Below the pieces are notes generated by a model. The model was given only the letters and a program-made list of their open reading frames with translations. It was not told the origin of the DNA and made no database searches. A DNA stretch of 64,000 nucleotides, taken from the NCBI RefSeq assembly GCF_029867415.1, contig NW_026705294.1, positions 372,001 through 436,000 of the forward strand, in the 5' to 3' direction. Shown here one piece after another: positions 11,380 to 21,823 of this stretch (the stretch's first letter is position 1; every line of letters starts with the position of its first letter). This stretch comes from Vicia villosa. Taxonomy: Eukaryota; Streptophyta; Magnoliopsida; Fabales; Fabaceae. The position numbers and the translations under genes are program-made.

Positions 11380-11575
11380 GTTAGTTAGTTTACTCAAGAT
11401 CCTTTATATTTTGTTAACTTGTGATTATGTATTCTTCTAAGTTCTTGTTCTTCTAGGCTCTTGGTTTAATTCAATGCTATTTTTTTCCTTCTAAGAATGT
11501 CTAAAAGTATAACATGCCTTATATGGTGATTGGGCTTTGTTTTAATATTAGAACAACTTTTATATCTTGTTTCAG

Positions 11576-11650
11576 GACTATGAAATAGGAGTTGATTGGA
11601 TCAATGTAGAATTTAAGGACAATCAAGAGTGTTTGGATCTCTTTGAAAAG
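11576..11650 (+). pseudogene. captured exon of a plant myosin heavy chain
   Basis: Another 75-base exon with intact acceptor (TTTCAG) and donor (GTATTC) codes for DYEIGVDWINVEF and DNQECLDLFEK. This is the motor-domain segment of plant class VIII/XI myosins, where a D/E-Y-x-x-x-x-I-D-W segment leads to DNQxCLxLxEKKP. The next stretch (KPIGLISLSD, 11774-11803) continues the same gene. Confidence 0.78.
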
Positions 11651-11773
11651 GTATTCATATGATTTTAGCTTTCAACAACTCTGTCTAAACTTGCATCTAT
11701 TTTATGGATAATATGCATTTATAGCTCACATTAACATCATTCTGTGAATTATGTACTGTTTGTAAATGTTCAG

Positions 11774-11803
11774 AAGCCTATTGGGCTAATATCTCTCTCT
11801 GAT
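11774..11803 (+). pseudogene. captured start of the next myosin exon, fused to kinase sequence
   Basis: After an AG acceptor the ten codons KPIGLISLSD continue the myosin frame. At 11803/11804 the sequence changes without an intron to a glycine-rich kinase loop. The join lies inside an exon. Confidence 0.7.
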
Positions 11804-12420
11804 AATAGGCCAAGGTGGGTTTGGAAAAGTGTAAAAGGTATTCTCTCGGATAACACAAAAATCACAGTGAAACACCTCACTGATTATCATATGCTGGTGG
11901 AGAGGTTGCGTTTGGAGTTCATAGAAACCTGCTAAGACTAATTGGAATCTTTTCAAACTCAACTGAAAGAATCCTGGTATATCCTTTCGTGAAAAATCTA
12001 AGCATAGCGTATCAATTAAGAGGTAATAAAACTGATATAACTTGTTTTGTTCTTTGATTCATTTTTTCTGAATTTGTGCTTGTTGCTTAAATATATTTGA
12101 TTTCACTATGATTCTAGATTTGAAATATGATGAGAAAGGCTTAGATTGGCCAAAAAGAAAGTGTGTGGCTTTCGGAACTTCACACAGTTTGGAATATCTA
12201 CACGAGCAATGCAATCCGAAGATAATTCACCATGATCGAAAGGCTGCAAATATCCTTCTAGATGATGAGTTTGAACCGGAATATTTGTCAACCGGAAAAT
12301 CGTTAGGAGAAAACAGATGTTCTTGAATACGGCATATCACTTTTTAATCTTATCACAGGTCAGCTTGTTATTGACCTCTCTCGCCTCGACGATGAGGACG
12401 TTTTTCTCATTGATGATGTA
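11804..12420 (+). pseudogene. captured, rearranged LRR receptor-like kinase fragment
   Basis: Pieces of one kinase are in order: GQGGFGKV then KGILSDNTKITVKHLTDYH (the Tyr codon between them lacks a base); LRLIGIFSNSTERILVYPF and SIAYQLR ending at a GT donor (about 12022); then, after an intron, [29 protein letters not shown] and [13 protein letters not shown]. The catalytic loop has HHDR where family members have HRDL. The activation segment is then deleted to YLSTGKS, and a final piece reads [16 protein letters not shown]. The set resembles LRR-RLK subfamily II (SERK/NIK-like and relatives). It cannot encode an active kinase. Confidence 0.75.
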
Positions 12421-12473
12421 ACATTTTCAATTTTTATTAATTTTTATAATATTATTTCTGTAAATTTATTGAT

Positions 12474-13196
12474 AGGGGTGTACGTGGGTTGGGTTGGACT
12501 GGGTTTGGCCTAACCCGTTACCCAAACCGTCCAAACTTTGATGGGTTGGGTTCGCTATCCAACCCGCAATTTCATTATCAAAACCAACCCAAACCAACCC
12601 GTGCATTTATGGGTTGGGTTGGGTTGGGTTCGTGGGTTGTGTTTTAAATAAAATAATAATAAATTTTTTCAATTTAAAAATATTGTAACACAATTCTGAT
12701 ACATTTATACTCATTTCTAACACATAAAATGGATGAAGCACATCATATAATATTTAAAAATATTTATCAACATGACATGACACTAGATAATAGTATAAAA
12801 TTTCACAAGACACATTATTTTTATAAAATACGCAAGTTGGAAATGATACAAAAGAAAATAAGAAACAAAATTTAGTCTTAGAATTACGTAAACTCATTTA
12901 TTTAGTAGTATTATTGGTGGGGAATAAAACTTTTTTAGAAAAATTATGGTTAGTACTAAGATAATAATTTATATTTTTATTTAAAATAATAATAAAAAAT
13001 AAGAAATTACTAATGTGACATCAATGGGTTGGGTCAACGGGTTGCAAAACTCAAACCCAATACCCGAACCAAAACTATATGGGTTATTGTGGGTTGGGTT
13101 GGGTATACCCGTAAATGAACGGGTTCGGGTAATTTATGGGTTGGTTTGGTTTGGGTTAGCGGGTTTGTGGGTCGACCCACACCCATGAACACCCCT
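12474..13196. mobile_element. TIR element (MITE-like) nested in the CACTA element
   Basis: The ends form an inverted pair (AGGGGTGTACGTGGGTTGGG and the complement of ACACCCATGAACACCCCT). They are flanked by a perfect 10-bp duplication ATTTATTGAT (12464-12473 and 13197-13206). Both ends are packed with GGGTTGGGTT repeats and the centre is AT-rich. No frame is present. A 9-10 bp duplication suggests a Mutator-type mobiliser, but the superfamily is not certain. Confidence 0.85.
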
Positions 13197-13320
13197 ATTT
13201 ATTGATTACAGGGTTTGGATTAGTTAATATATTTGATAATTTAATATATTTGAATATTTTTATAATATTATTTATTGAATTTATTGATTACCAAATAAAA
13301 TTAAAAAGAGTTAAAAGGTA

Positions 13321-13360
13321 GTGCACTGACAGTGTAAAATAATTTTACACTGTCATCCAA
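13321..13360. repeat. short palindrome (legume dispersed repeat motif)
   Basis: TGACAGTGTAAAAT (13327-13340) and ATTTTACACTGTCA (13342-13355) form a near-perfect hairpin. I recall similar palindromes as a dispersed motif in legume genomes. Confidence 0.7.
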
Positions 13361-13695
13361 TAGAAAATCATAAGTATGCCATGTCATTAACATTTTTTCA
13401 AGTTTTATCTACGGACACAAACCGTAGGGAAATCTCTTAACATTTTACTGATGGCTAAATGACTTTGACAGACGGCCAAAAGTCCGTTGCAAGTCGCCTA
13501 GTATAATGCACGGAGACTTTGTCCGTCGCTAAAAGTCATCCAAAGCTTTACCAACGGAATTTGGACTTGTAGTGACGGATTTTGTCTGTCACTACAAGTC
13601 AATTTTCTTGTAGTGCAAATATATACGAATTTAAAAAAAATTAATGATAATTGTCACATAAATATTAATTTCATTTATTGAGTTGTAGTAATTGT

Positions 13696-13697
<2 letters not shown>

Positions 13698-13740
<43 letters not shown>

Positions 13741-13755
13741 TATATATTATGTTGT
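13698..13755. repeat. TA dinucleotide microsatellite
   Basis: An uninterrupted TA run of about 25 units followed by TATTATAT variants. It lies between the CACTA element and the gypsy element. Confidence 0.9.
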
Positions 13756-13841
13756 AAAATATGAGTATATGGTCTAATACACTTCACACACATATAAAAT
13801 CGATTATCTACTCGTGTGTTTGCATGTATATAAAAGATATA

Positions 13842-14400
13842 TGTTATGGACTGCCCCAATTGCTAGGCATGGCCCAATCTGCTCCTGCTCGCTGGACGGC
13901 CCAATATGCCTTGACCCAATGCCCTAAGGGCAAGAGAAACGTCATCTCCTCTGCCCTACGGTCGGGCTCGCTCCCTGAGTATGTCTAGGACAGCTAACCA
14001 ACATTACGGCCGACCAAGTCGCCTCCGCGCGCGCAACAGCCACACGTCCTGCTCCCCGTCGAGGAGCAAAACCACCCCTGCTCGTTAAACCTCTCTGCCG
14101 ACCAGAGTTGCTCTTCTGCCCGACCAACGACTAGTTTCGGGCAGCCTCCCGGGATTCCTAAACATACTCCTAGAATTCTGGCAGTCGCGCGTTTTCGGCC
14201 TAGATCCGCGATCCAATCCAAAACGTGGACCAATGGCCAAGAGCTGAGGGACAATATAAAAACCCTCTCATTTGAGAGGGCCAGGTAACACAATTTCAAA
14301 CTCTTGAAACATTCTCACGTACCTATGTTCCTACTTACTTGCTCTTCGGAGTGCCTTGCAGATGCACCCCCCTTCTCCTCTTCATCAACACCGTGCAGAC
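13842..14400 (+). repeat. probable 5' LTR/leader of the gypsy element
   Basis: The region starts TGTTATGGACTGCCCC and contains a TATA-like box followed by CGGAGTGCCTTGCAGATGCACCCC. The same CGGAGTACCTTGCAGGTACACCCC block occurs at about 57889-57913 in a separate LTR-like sequence, so the two are related families. The exact LTR end and the primer site were not found. Confidence 0.55.
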
Positions 14401-15357
14401 GTCTCTGGCCCACTTTCTAATTCCGACCACCCTGGCTTCCAAGAAAAGCAAAGAGAATCCTCAGGCAGAAACCCGGCGAACACCTCCTCAAGATCGCTTA
14501 AGAAGCCTTTCACCCGACGAGACCGCAGACGTCAGGGATCCCCTGCTCGGTCTCCTAGCTTAAGCAACGAGGATGAGCCTCATCGCCCGTTGTCAACACA
14601 GATCTTGGCCACCCGACTATCCAAGGGGTTGGAGAAGCCTCCCCCTTTGAGCACATACGACGGCACTACCGACCCTGACAAGCACATAAAGAATATTTAT
14701 GCTCTCCTTGACTATCATGGCATCAGGGGCGTGATAAAATGCAGGCTATTCCCCACCACTCTGAGGAAAAAAGCAATGACCTAGTATAAAAGTCTCCCCG
14801 ACGGGTCCAACACGTCTTGAAGGCAGTTAGGGAGAACCTTCTCTCGATATTTCACAGCTTCTCGGGGCCACCCCAAATCTGAAGCGTCCCTTGAAGCCAT
14901 CATGCATAAAAGATGAATCTCTTTGGGCGTTCATCGAAAGTTTCAATAAAGAAGTCCTCCAAGTCTCCACAACAGACGGTGTGAAAAATATTTGCTCGAA
15001 CGCGGCCTACACCCACGCAGTGATTTTGCAAAATTCGTCGGCATAGAGACTCCCTCTTCTTTGGACGCCCTCCGCTTCAAGGCCCGGACATATATTCAAT
15101 ACAAGGATAAGGAGGCGGCCAACACCGTCTGCGATACCCGACAGTGGGAGAGCGCCAAAGTATCAAGATCAGAATACCCCTCGACATCCCATCGGGGAGG
15201 GGACAAGAAGAGGGACGATCGGACCCGTGATTCACGGGACTACAGAGGACCAGCCGGTCGGTTTCACGATTTCACACCCCTCGTGGCCTCTCGCAATAAA
15301 ATCTTGTTTGAGTGCGCTAATGCCGAATTCAAGCAGGCCGGGGACCGTTTTCCTTGA
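14356..15357 (+). pseudogene. gypsy gag remnant
   Basis: The frame shows the Tat-type gag hallmark YDGTTDPDKHIKNIYALLDYHG followed by KCRLFPTTLRKKAMT, then a stop and at least one frameshift. A later piece (14992-15357) holds ARTYIQYKDKEAA, the usual end of this gag domain. It ends where the insertion at 15358 begins. Confidence 0.75.
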
Positions 15358-16035
15358 CAGAATCAAATCGCGACTTTATGAGTCTATTGGGATACAAACT
15401 GCAAGCGCATAGTCTAATCACGTAGTTTTAAAAAGATATCGAACCCACAAGAACTGAGGATTAATTTAGTACGATCTATGTTATTAAGTAAGCTAAAGCT
15501 ATGATTTCTTTGATTTTATAGGGAAATGAGAATTAAATATAGTTTGGATTAAATAATCAAGGATTAGACGCCGGTATGCAATAATTGGACTTCAGGGATT
15601 CAATAAGTCATTAGCATTATTTTAAGTATAAAAACACTCTTCAACAGAAGTTATTGATTGAAAAACCTATATCTCACACTCTCATGTTTATTGATTCGGA
15701 TTATATTATCATATCTAAACGCTTGCTCTCACTGTCTCATTTAAAAACTGAAAATACTTTTTGAAAAACAAATAAAATCTAATTAACCAGAAAGTGCTCT
15801 CGCTATATTTAAAGTTAATGTTTGATTACTACTATCCGGTTAAAATCTCAAACTCTCGTTGTGTTGATTTTAACCTTAGTCTGTATTTTACTCTCGTAAC
15901 AAAACAATTTAATATTAATTATAAAAACCAAAACTAGAAAAGTATTTAGTTAATATTTATGCCAAATTATTGTTGAACCCCTTCAGTTATGTGACTTTAC
16001 ATACCGGTATCGGGAATTTAGCCGAACATATTTCC
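15358..16035. mobile_element. non-coding insertion between gag and protease
   Basis: About 680 bp of AT-rich DNA interrupt the GC-richer gypsy reading. It contains AAAGATATCGAACCCACAAG, a phrase I associate with non-coding plant retroelement sequence, but no frame. Gypsy sequence resumes at about 16036. Ends and target duplication were not resolved. Confidence 0.5.
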
Positions 16036-16082
16036 GAGTACAAACATGCAACAAAGAAGAGCTCCCCGACGAATCCCCTAAT

Positions 16083-16634
16083 GTGAGCATTTTGCTCGTC
16101 CCTGCTCAGATGGGAAACTTCGACGTGCGCGGAATCCTGGCTAACCAGGGAAGCTCGGTGGATACCATGTACTCACAACTCTTCTCGACACTCCGGCTCG
16201 ATGAGACCCATCTGACTCCCTACGTAGGATCCGACCTGCAAGGTTTCAACGGTGCCGTCACCAAAACTTGGGGCTACGTAGAGCTCATTGTCACCTTCGG
16301 AGCTGCTGAAACTACCAGATCCATCAAGGTCCAATTCTTGGTAATAAATTTCCCGCCCCTGTACTAATGTATCCTCGGGAGATCCACTCTCGTCGAACTG
16401 ACTAATGTGTACTCTACGGTCCATCCAAAAATGAAGTATTACACCTCTAAGGGCCTCGTCGCCACTCTACATGGGGATATTGAGGAAGCAAGAAGATGCT
16501 TCGAAGCTGCGTCAAAGGGACTAAAGTCCATCAGCAATGCGAGCAAAAGCAAACCGTCCCTTCCCACCAGCTCAGAGGCGCCCAAACAGCTGCCCCACGT
16601 TGACTTCGTCGACCACGATAGCCGATTCTCTTGA
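16083..16634 (+). pseudogene. gypsy protease remnant
   Basis: The text VPAQMGNFDVRGILANQGSS followed by VDTMYSQLF aligns with the Tat-type aspartic protease, where the catalytic triad D-S/T-G would stand at NQG. The catalytic Asp is therefore missing here. A frameshift near 16370 leads to a second piece (16407-16634) covering the protease-RT linker (YYTSKGLVATLHGD). It cannot be an active protease. Confidence 0.7.
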
Positions 16635-16772
16635 GACTAGTTTAGAGACTAGAAAGAGCACGAAGCATCAACGTCTATAACGGGCGGTGATCAGGAGCTG
16701 GCAGATCCCATTCGTCCTATCCTCGACGGAGACTTCGAAATTATCCTCCTCAGGGACGATCTGATTAGGGGA

Positions 16773-18220
16773 GTGAAGATCGTACCGGGCATCCCCGAAC
16801 TCGCTAGAAAACAACCGAAGGCCTGCTTCTCAGAGAACACAGACCTCTTCGCCCGGTGCGCCTCACACATGCCCGGACTTGATCCTGATATTGCTTTCCA
16901 TCACCTTACTTTAGACCCATCCGTTAGAGTCGTAGCTCAGCGTAGATGCCGACAGTCCCCAGAAAAAATGGAGGCTGCCGAGCAGGCTGTTAGGGATCTA
17001 TTAATTTCTAATTTCATATCTGAATCCAAGTATACTAATTGGCTGTCCAGCAGTGTATTTGTAAAGAAAAGTAATGGAAAATGGCGCATGTGCATCAATT
17101 ACACTAATCTTAATCGGGCTTGCCCGAAAGACGCTTATCTCTTGCCGAGCATAGATAAGTTCGTTGACAATTTTGCAGGTTTCAAACTTTTTTCCTTTAT
17201 GGACGCATATTCTGGATACAACTAGATCCCCATAGCAAAAGTGGACAAAAAATATACGGCCTTCATGATCGAATCAGGAAACTACTACTACTACAACGTA
17301 ATGCCTTTCGGACTGAAGAACACTGGAGCAACATACCAACGGTTGATGAACAAAGTCTTTCGAGGAGAGATCGGAGATATACTCGAAGTTTACATGGACG
17401 ACATGATTGTGACGTCCTGATAAGAGTCCGACCATGCCACCCATCTAAAGAAGGTCTTCAACCAGGCTCGAAAGTGCAAAATACGCTTCAATTCTGAAAA
17501 GTGCACGTTCAGGATACGTGCAGGAGAGTTCCTCGGTTTTTACCTAACAGAACGAGGAATTGAAGCGAACACCAAAAAATGTCGGGATTTCCATGAGCTC
17601 CCGATAGCGATCTCGAAGAAGTCGATTCAAACTCTGAACGGGATGCTCACATCCCTATCCCACTTCATGGCGAAATCTTCCCTACACGCTTTCCCCTTCT
17701 TTAAACTTCTCGGGAAGGAGGCAGCCTTCGAGTGGACAGATGAGTGTGAGCGAGCCCTCCTCCATATCAAACAAGCTCTATCTAAGCCCCATGTACTCGA
17801 TAGACCGAATAACAGCGAGATCCTGTATCTCTACCTCGCGGTCGCCTTCAAGGCCATAAGCGCCTTCCTCATACGGGAGACACTCGAAGGGCAAAAACCC
17901 ATATATTTCACGTAGAAAGCTCTACAAGACCTCGAGCTCAGATATCAACAGATAGAAAAGGTAGTGTTGGCCCTCATAAACGTAGGTAGAAGGTTAAGGC
18001 ATTACTTCCTCGCCCACACCATCATAGTGCGCACCAACCAATCCGTAAAACAACTACTGGGGCAATCGGAAATGGTCGGTCGAATGCTCAAATGGTCGTT
18101 GGAACTTTCCAAATTCGTTATCAAATACGAAAGCATAAAAGTCCTCAAAGTCCAGGTCTTGGCCGACTTCATCACTGAAATGATTCCACCAACGTCCCTG
18201 ACCCAAGGGGCACGCAAATA
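16773..18220 (+). pseudogene. gypsy reverse transcriptase and first RNase H
   Basis: The reverse transcriptase fingers and palm are readable: KSNGKWRMCINYTNLNRACPK, FMDAYSGYN, VMPFGLKNTGATYQRL and the catalytic YMDD (about 17393-17404). Thumb and connection follow, then an RNase H with LELRYQQIEKVVLALINVGR and LADFITEM. Stops include a TAG at 17224-17226 directly after SGYN, tandem stops near 17418 and another near 17914. The active-site text is preserved, but the frame is closed at several points. Confidence 0.82.
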
Positions 18221-18228
18221 GATAATCT

Positions 18229-18455
18229 TCGTGGATGGAGCCTGCAGCTCAACGGGGAGTGGCGCGGGCATCTTCCTTGAAAACATGGAAGGTGGCTTAG
18301 TCGAGGTCTCCTTGTCGCTAACCTTCCCAACATCCAATAACCAAGCAGAGTATGATGTCGTTCTCGCAGGCCTCCGACTAACAGAGGACTTAGGAGCAGA
18401 AGAAATTGAAATCTGCACTGACTCCCAGTTGGTCGCCCTCCAAGTACGAGGATAA
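18229..18455 (+). pseudogene. second (archaeal-type) RNase H of the gypsy element
   Basis: The text FVDGACSSTGSGAGIFLEN, NNQAEYDVVLAGL and ICTDSQLVALQVRG is a second RNase H with the acidic residues D, E and D in place. This additional domain between RNase H and integrase is a known feature of Tat-lineage Ty3/gypsy elements and supports the lineage call. A TAA follows at about 18453. Confidence 0.82.
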
Positions 18456-18829
18456 TATCATTTCAAGAATGACACTTATTTGAATACCTCTCCCCGGTAA
18501 AGGAAAAGATGTCGAAATTCCTTTTCGGGGAACTGAAACACGTCCTCCGCGAACATAACGTGCGGGGAGACGTCTTATCCAAGCTCGTGAGCACGAAGAA
18601 GAAGGGAGGAAATAAATCGGTCATCCAGGAAATCCTTCCCCTACCTAGCATCGAGAAAGTCGTGGTCGTCCTCGACGTGTATACTATCGAGACAACAACT
18701 GTTGGATGAGTCCGGTATACCATTTCCTCGTGAAAGATGAACTGTCGTTGGATCTAAAGGAGGCCAGTATAGTCAAACGCAGGGCTTGCTCCTACGTCTT
18801 GGTCGAAAATAAACTCTAGAGACGGGGAT

Positions 18830-19931
18830 TTAGCAATGCCCTCCTCAAATGTCTCGAGGAGTCCAAAAATCCCCCACGTACTATGCAAAATTCACGAGGG
18901 TGTAAATGCCCAGCACCTCGGCGGTAGGTCCCTAGCACAAAAAGCATTATGGACTGGATATTACTGCCCAACCATGTAGCTAGACGCCAAAGAGCACGTA
19001 CAGAAATGCGAAATATGCCAGCGGCACACAAAGAAGCTCCTCACGCTGCCCAACGAGCTCAAGACCCTTTCGTCCTCATGGCCGTTCACGTGGTGGGGCC
19101 TCAACATCCTCAGGCACTTCATGGTAGGATCCAACCAGAGCATATAGCTCATCGTGGGAGTAGACTACTTCACCAAATGGATAAAGGCGGAAGCCCTGCC
19201 CAAAATCACGACCCAAAACATCATGCGATTCTACAAACGCAACATTTTTGCCCGTATTGGCATCCCCCAAGCTATCGTCACTGACAATGGGACATAATTC
19301 ACGAACAAAAACTTCCAAGAGTTCGTAGCCAAGCTCGGCACCATGCAGCACTTCGCTTCCGTCGAGCACCCTCAAACAAAGGTCAGGCGGAAGCAGCAAA
19401 CAGAGTCAATTTACACGGCCTCAAACGAAGGCTCGACGAGATCAAAAAGAGGTGGGTCGAGGAGCTACACAACATGCTATGGGCCTACCAAACGACAACC
19501 CACTCGACCACCGGGGGAACCCCATTCGGACTAGCATATGGAACCGAGGCAGTGATCCCCGTCGAAATTCACATACCTTGTAGGCGGACAGAAGCTCCCA
19601 TGGACACGGAAGATAACGACGAGGCCATAAGAGAGGAACTTGACCTGGTCGAAGAAGTCCGGTTGGGGGCATCCCTTTGGGAAGCCTTGCTCAAACAAAA
19701 AATAGCCATAAGGCACGACGCTAGAGTCATACAAAGAGACTTTGAGGTCGGCAGCCTTGTTATAAAAAGGAACAACAAAGACTCCCGCGAAGGAAAACTC
19801 GCAGCAAACTGGGAAGGTCCATACCGAGTCTGAGCAAAAACAGAAAATGGAGCTTACTACCTCAAACGTTTAGACGGGGAAGAACTCACTCGACCGTGGA
19901 ACACCGAAAAGCTTAAACAATATTACAGTTA
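18830..19931 (+). pseudogene. gypsy integrase remnant
   Basis: Several frames together give the zinc-binding region (CEICQRHTKK), the core with GVDYFTKWIKAE, IVTDNGT then a stop, and the Glu segment AEAANRVN after a short deletion near 19380. From 19474 an open stretch gives LWAYQTTTHSTTGGTPFGLAYGTEAV and WEGPYRV, the conserved C-terminal part of gypsy integrases. The element's coding part ends at KLKQYYS (about 19931). Confidence 0.8.
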
Positions 19932-20800
19932 AGGCCACGAACTATCGACTCGCTCAGCCAGAAGACATCTCGAGCAGAACCGACCAGGTATGCGTGCCCA
20001 GGTACAAGCGCTACATCACAACATAAGACGAAAGGCGAGACGACGCTCCTATAACGAGAAAATCCTCTGCCCGATGGGGAACACTCGATCGAGCCCCACC
20101 ATTGTCGTACCACGTTGGCAGAACACTCAAGTCGCGAAGGGTCGTTCATGCCAAGGAACTCGGACCACAAGCGAGGTCTCGAGCCCCTCCCATAGCTCAG
20201 AATATTATCCCGCCCGTTTTGATCGTTTCCCCTTACCGTCAAACAAGAATGTCATCGAGCAAACCTCTAACAACTTACAAAATGATTCAACGATCGAATA
20301 TGGCCCTCTGACGGGGATCACCGACGAACATTGTTAAAACACTTAGCGAAACAATTAAAACATATAGTGTCCTTGATGGACGAGTAGAATAAACATTCAC
20401 ACACAAACATAAGCAAAAAAGCGACCACCAAGGTCAAAACGACATAAGCGATCACACGAACCATTGTGCATAATTACATAAAAAGAGGCTGAAACCCCAA
20501 CAGAAATTAAAATGTGGCCACGAGGACCACGATTGTATGAAAATTACAATAATTGGGCCAAGCCCGAACGACACGGATAACAACATAAACGACACGCAGG
20601 CCAGACAAATAACCGAAAGATCTACTGAGTGGTCGGCTAATGCTCCTCGGCGACGAACTGGACAAGTAGGACTTTCATCTTCAAGCGCCACAGACCAAAA
20701 TCATTCACCAGTGAACTTTTCAATCTCATACTTTGATGACAACATCTTTTTCACGCTCACTGCACCAATTTTTTGTGAAATCGATGCCAATAACAAAGTA
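19932..20800 (+). other. gypsy 3' non-coding region
   Basis: No frame has recognisable content. Base composition stays like that of the gypsy element to about 20760 and then becomes AT-rich. Long 3' non-coding regions are common in Tat elements. The expected 3' LTR (TGTTATGGACTGCC) is not seen, so the element is truncated or its end has diverged. Confidence 0.5.
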
Positions 20801-21425
20801 TAATAGGTTTACTTTCTTGTAAAGAAACCCACAAGGGTAGGAGAAAGGGAAGCAAGAAAATACACAATAAAATTGATTATAAACTGTTATTCTTTACTTT
20901 CTCTTTGAAATAAGATTACAAGTGTTACAGAATAACAAATAACCTCTCACACCCTAATTAGGACTTGTAGTATGCAATAATGAGAGACTAGTATGTTATT
21001 TATAATAAACCTAACATACTAAATTAATGAGCTTTTTCACAAAATACTCATTCCAAGCTAACTTAGGATACAAGCTAACTTGAATAATTGGGCTTAACAA
21101 ATAGGCCTAATTCGACATGTTAACAAACCTAGGAATATCGACTAATGCATGTTAGAACAACTTCGACTATAACACGCACTACTTCGACAACAGCATGTGA
21201 ACAAGCTTCGACCTCATGCTTATTCTCTATCGAACCAGAAGCTACCATTCAACCATATTAGAGTTTGATCCAATATCTCACAGAAAAATAAACACACCTA
21301 TTGACCCAAGAAGATACTATAGATTAGTTAGAAAATTGATTTACTTGGTAGATACGCAATATGATATTGTCTTCTACGTTAGTGTTGTCAGTCATTTGTC
21401 CAGGTCTCTTATGGAGAACACTTAG
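20801..21425 (+). pseudogene. copia fragment (LTR-like sequence and a scrap of pol)
   Basis: The left part (20801-21210) has repeated TTCGAC phrases and looks like LTR-type non-coding DNA. From about 21236 the plus-strand text DPRRYYRLVRKLIYLVDTQYD, then VSVVSHLSRSL, is the connection between copia reverse transcriptase and RNase H, where LVGKLIYLTxTRPDI is usual. A Harbinger-type MITE at 21425 cuts it. Confidence 0.6.
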
Positions 21426-21820
21426 GGTGTGTTTGTTTAAAGGTTAGAAAAAATATTTCTAGGAATAGGACTATGGGAATCCAACATTCCTATGTTTGAT
21501 TCAAGTTTAAAAAAATTATTCCAAGGAACTTTTTATTCCAAGGAATCTTATTTACACTTGCTTCTTTTATTTTTATTCCAAGGCTTAAAGGGTGAGAATA
21601 TAATATTCTCATGGGAATAACTTCGACCAACTATAACTTCCCACTACTAATCACAATTTTTTTTTTTTTTTTGTAATTTTAAATTAACCAAATTTACAAT
21701 TATTTCTAGGAAACATTAATCTCTACCAAACACATAAATGGGAATAATAATCCAGAGAATAATAATCCTGAAAATACTATTCCAAAGAAAGTAATTTGAA
21801 ACCTTGAAACAAATACACCC
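21425..21820. mobile_element. Tourist-like (PIF/Harbinger) MITE
   Basis: A 396-bp element starts GGGTGTGTTTGTTTAAAGGTT and ends AACCTTGAAACAAATACACCC, an imperfect inverted pair. It is flanked by TTA (21422-21424 and 21821-21823). A TTA/TAA target and this TIR style define PIF/Harbinger MITEs. No frame is present. Confidence 0.85.
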
Positions 21821-21823
21821 TTA

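Larger units (their letters stand above)
8935..13615. mobile_element. non-autonomous CACTA (En/Spm) transposon carrying host gene fragments
   Basis: The left end reads CACTACAAGAAATTTTCCC and the right end TTTTCTTGTAGTG, a perfect inverted pair over the terminal CACTACAAGAAA. Both sides carry the 3-bp target duplication CAA (8932-8934 and 13616-13618), which is diagnostic of this superfamily. Subterminal copies of GTCCGT/ACGGAC-type motifs occur in the last 200 bp (13400-13600). At 4681 bp it is too short for an autonomous element, and no TNPD/TNPA-like frame is seen. The interior instead holds fragments of several host genes, some with splice sites still in place, and a secondary TIR element (12474-13196). 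Confidence 0.92.
13842..20760 (+). mobile_element. decayed Ty3/gypsy retrotransposon, Tat type
   Basis: A GC-richer block carries gag, protease, reverse transcriptase, RNase H, a second RNase H and integrase in Ty3/gypsy order on the plus strand. A second, archaeal-type RNase H (FVDGACSSTGSGAGI) before the integrase marks the Tat group, which includes Ogre-like elements. Many in-frame stops are TAG or TGA where CAG or CGA is expected, typical of methylated retroelements losing C. The left end (TGTTATGG at 13842) looks like an LTR start with a TATA-like AATATAAAAACC at about 14252. No matching 3' LTR is recognisable, so the right end is approximate. Confidence 0.85.

Noticed and set aside
11305..12420. 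A genuine host kinase gene at 11.3-12.4 kb
   Set aside because: The pieces come from different protein families, have stops and deletions and lie within precise CACTA ends.
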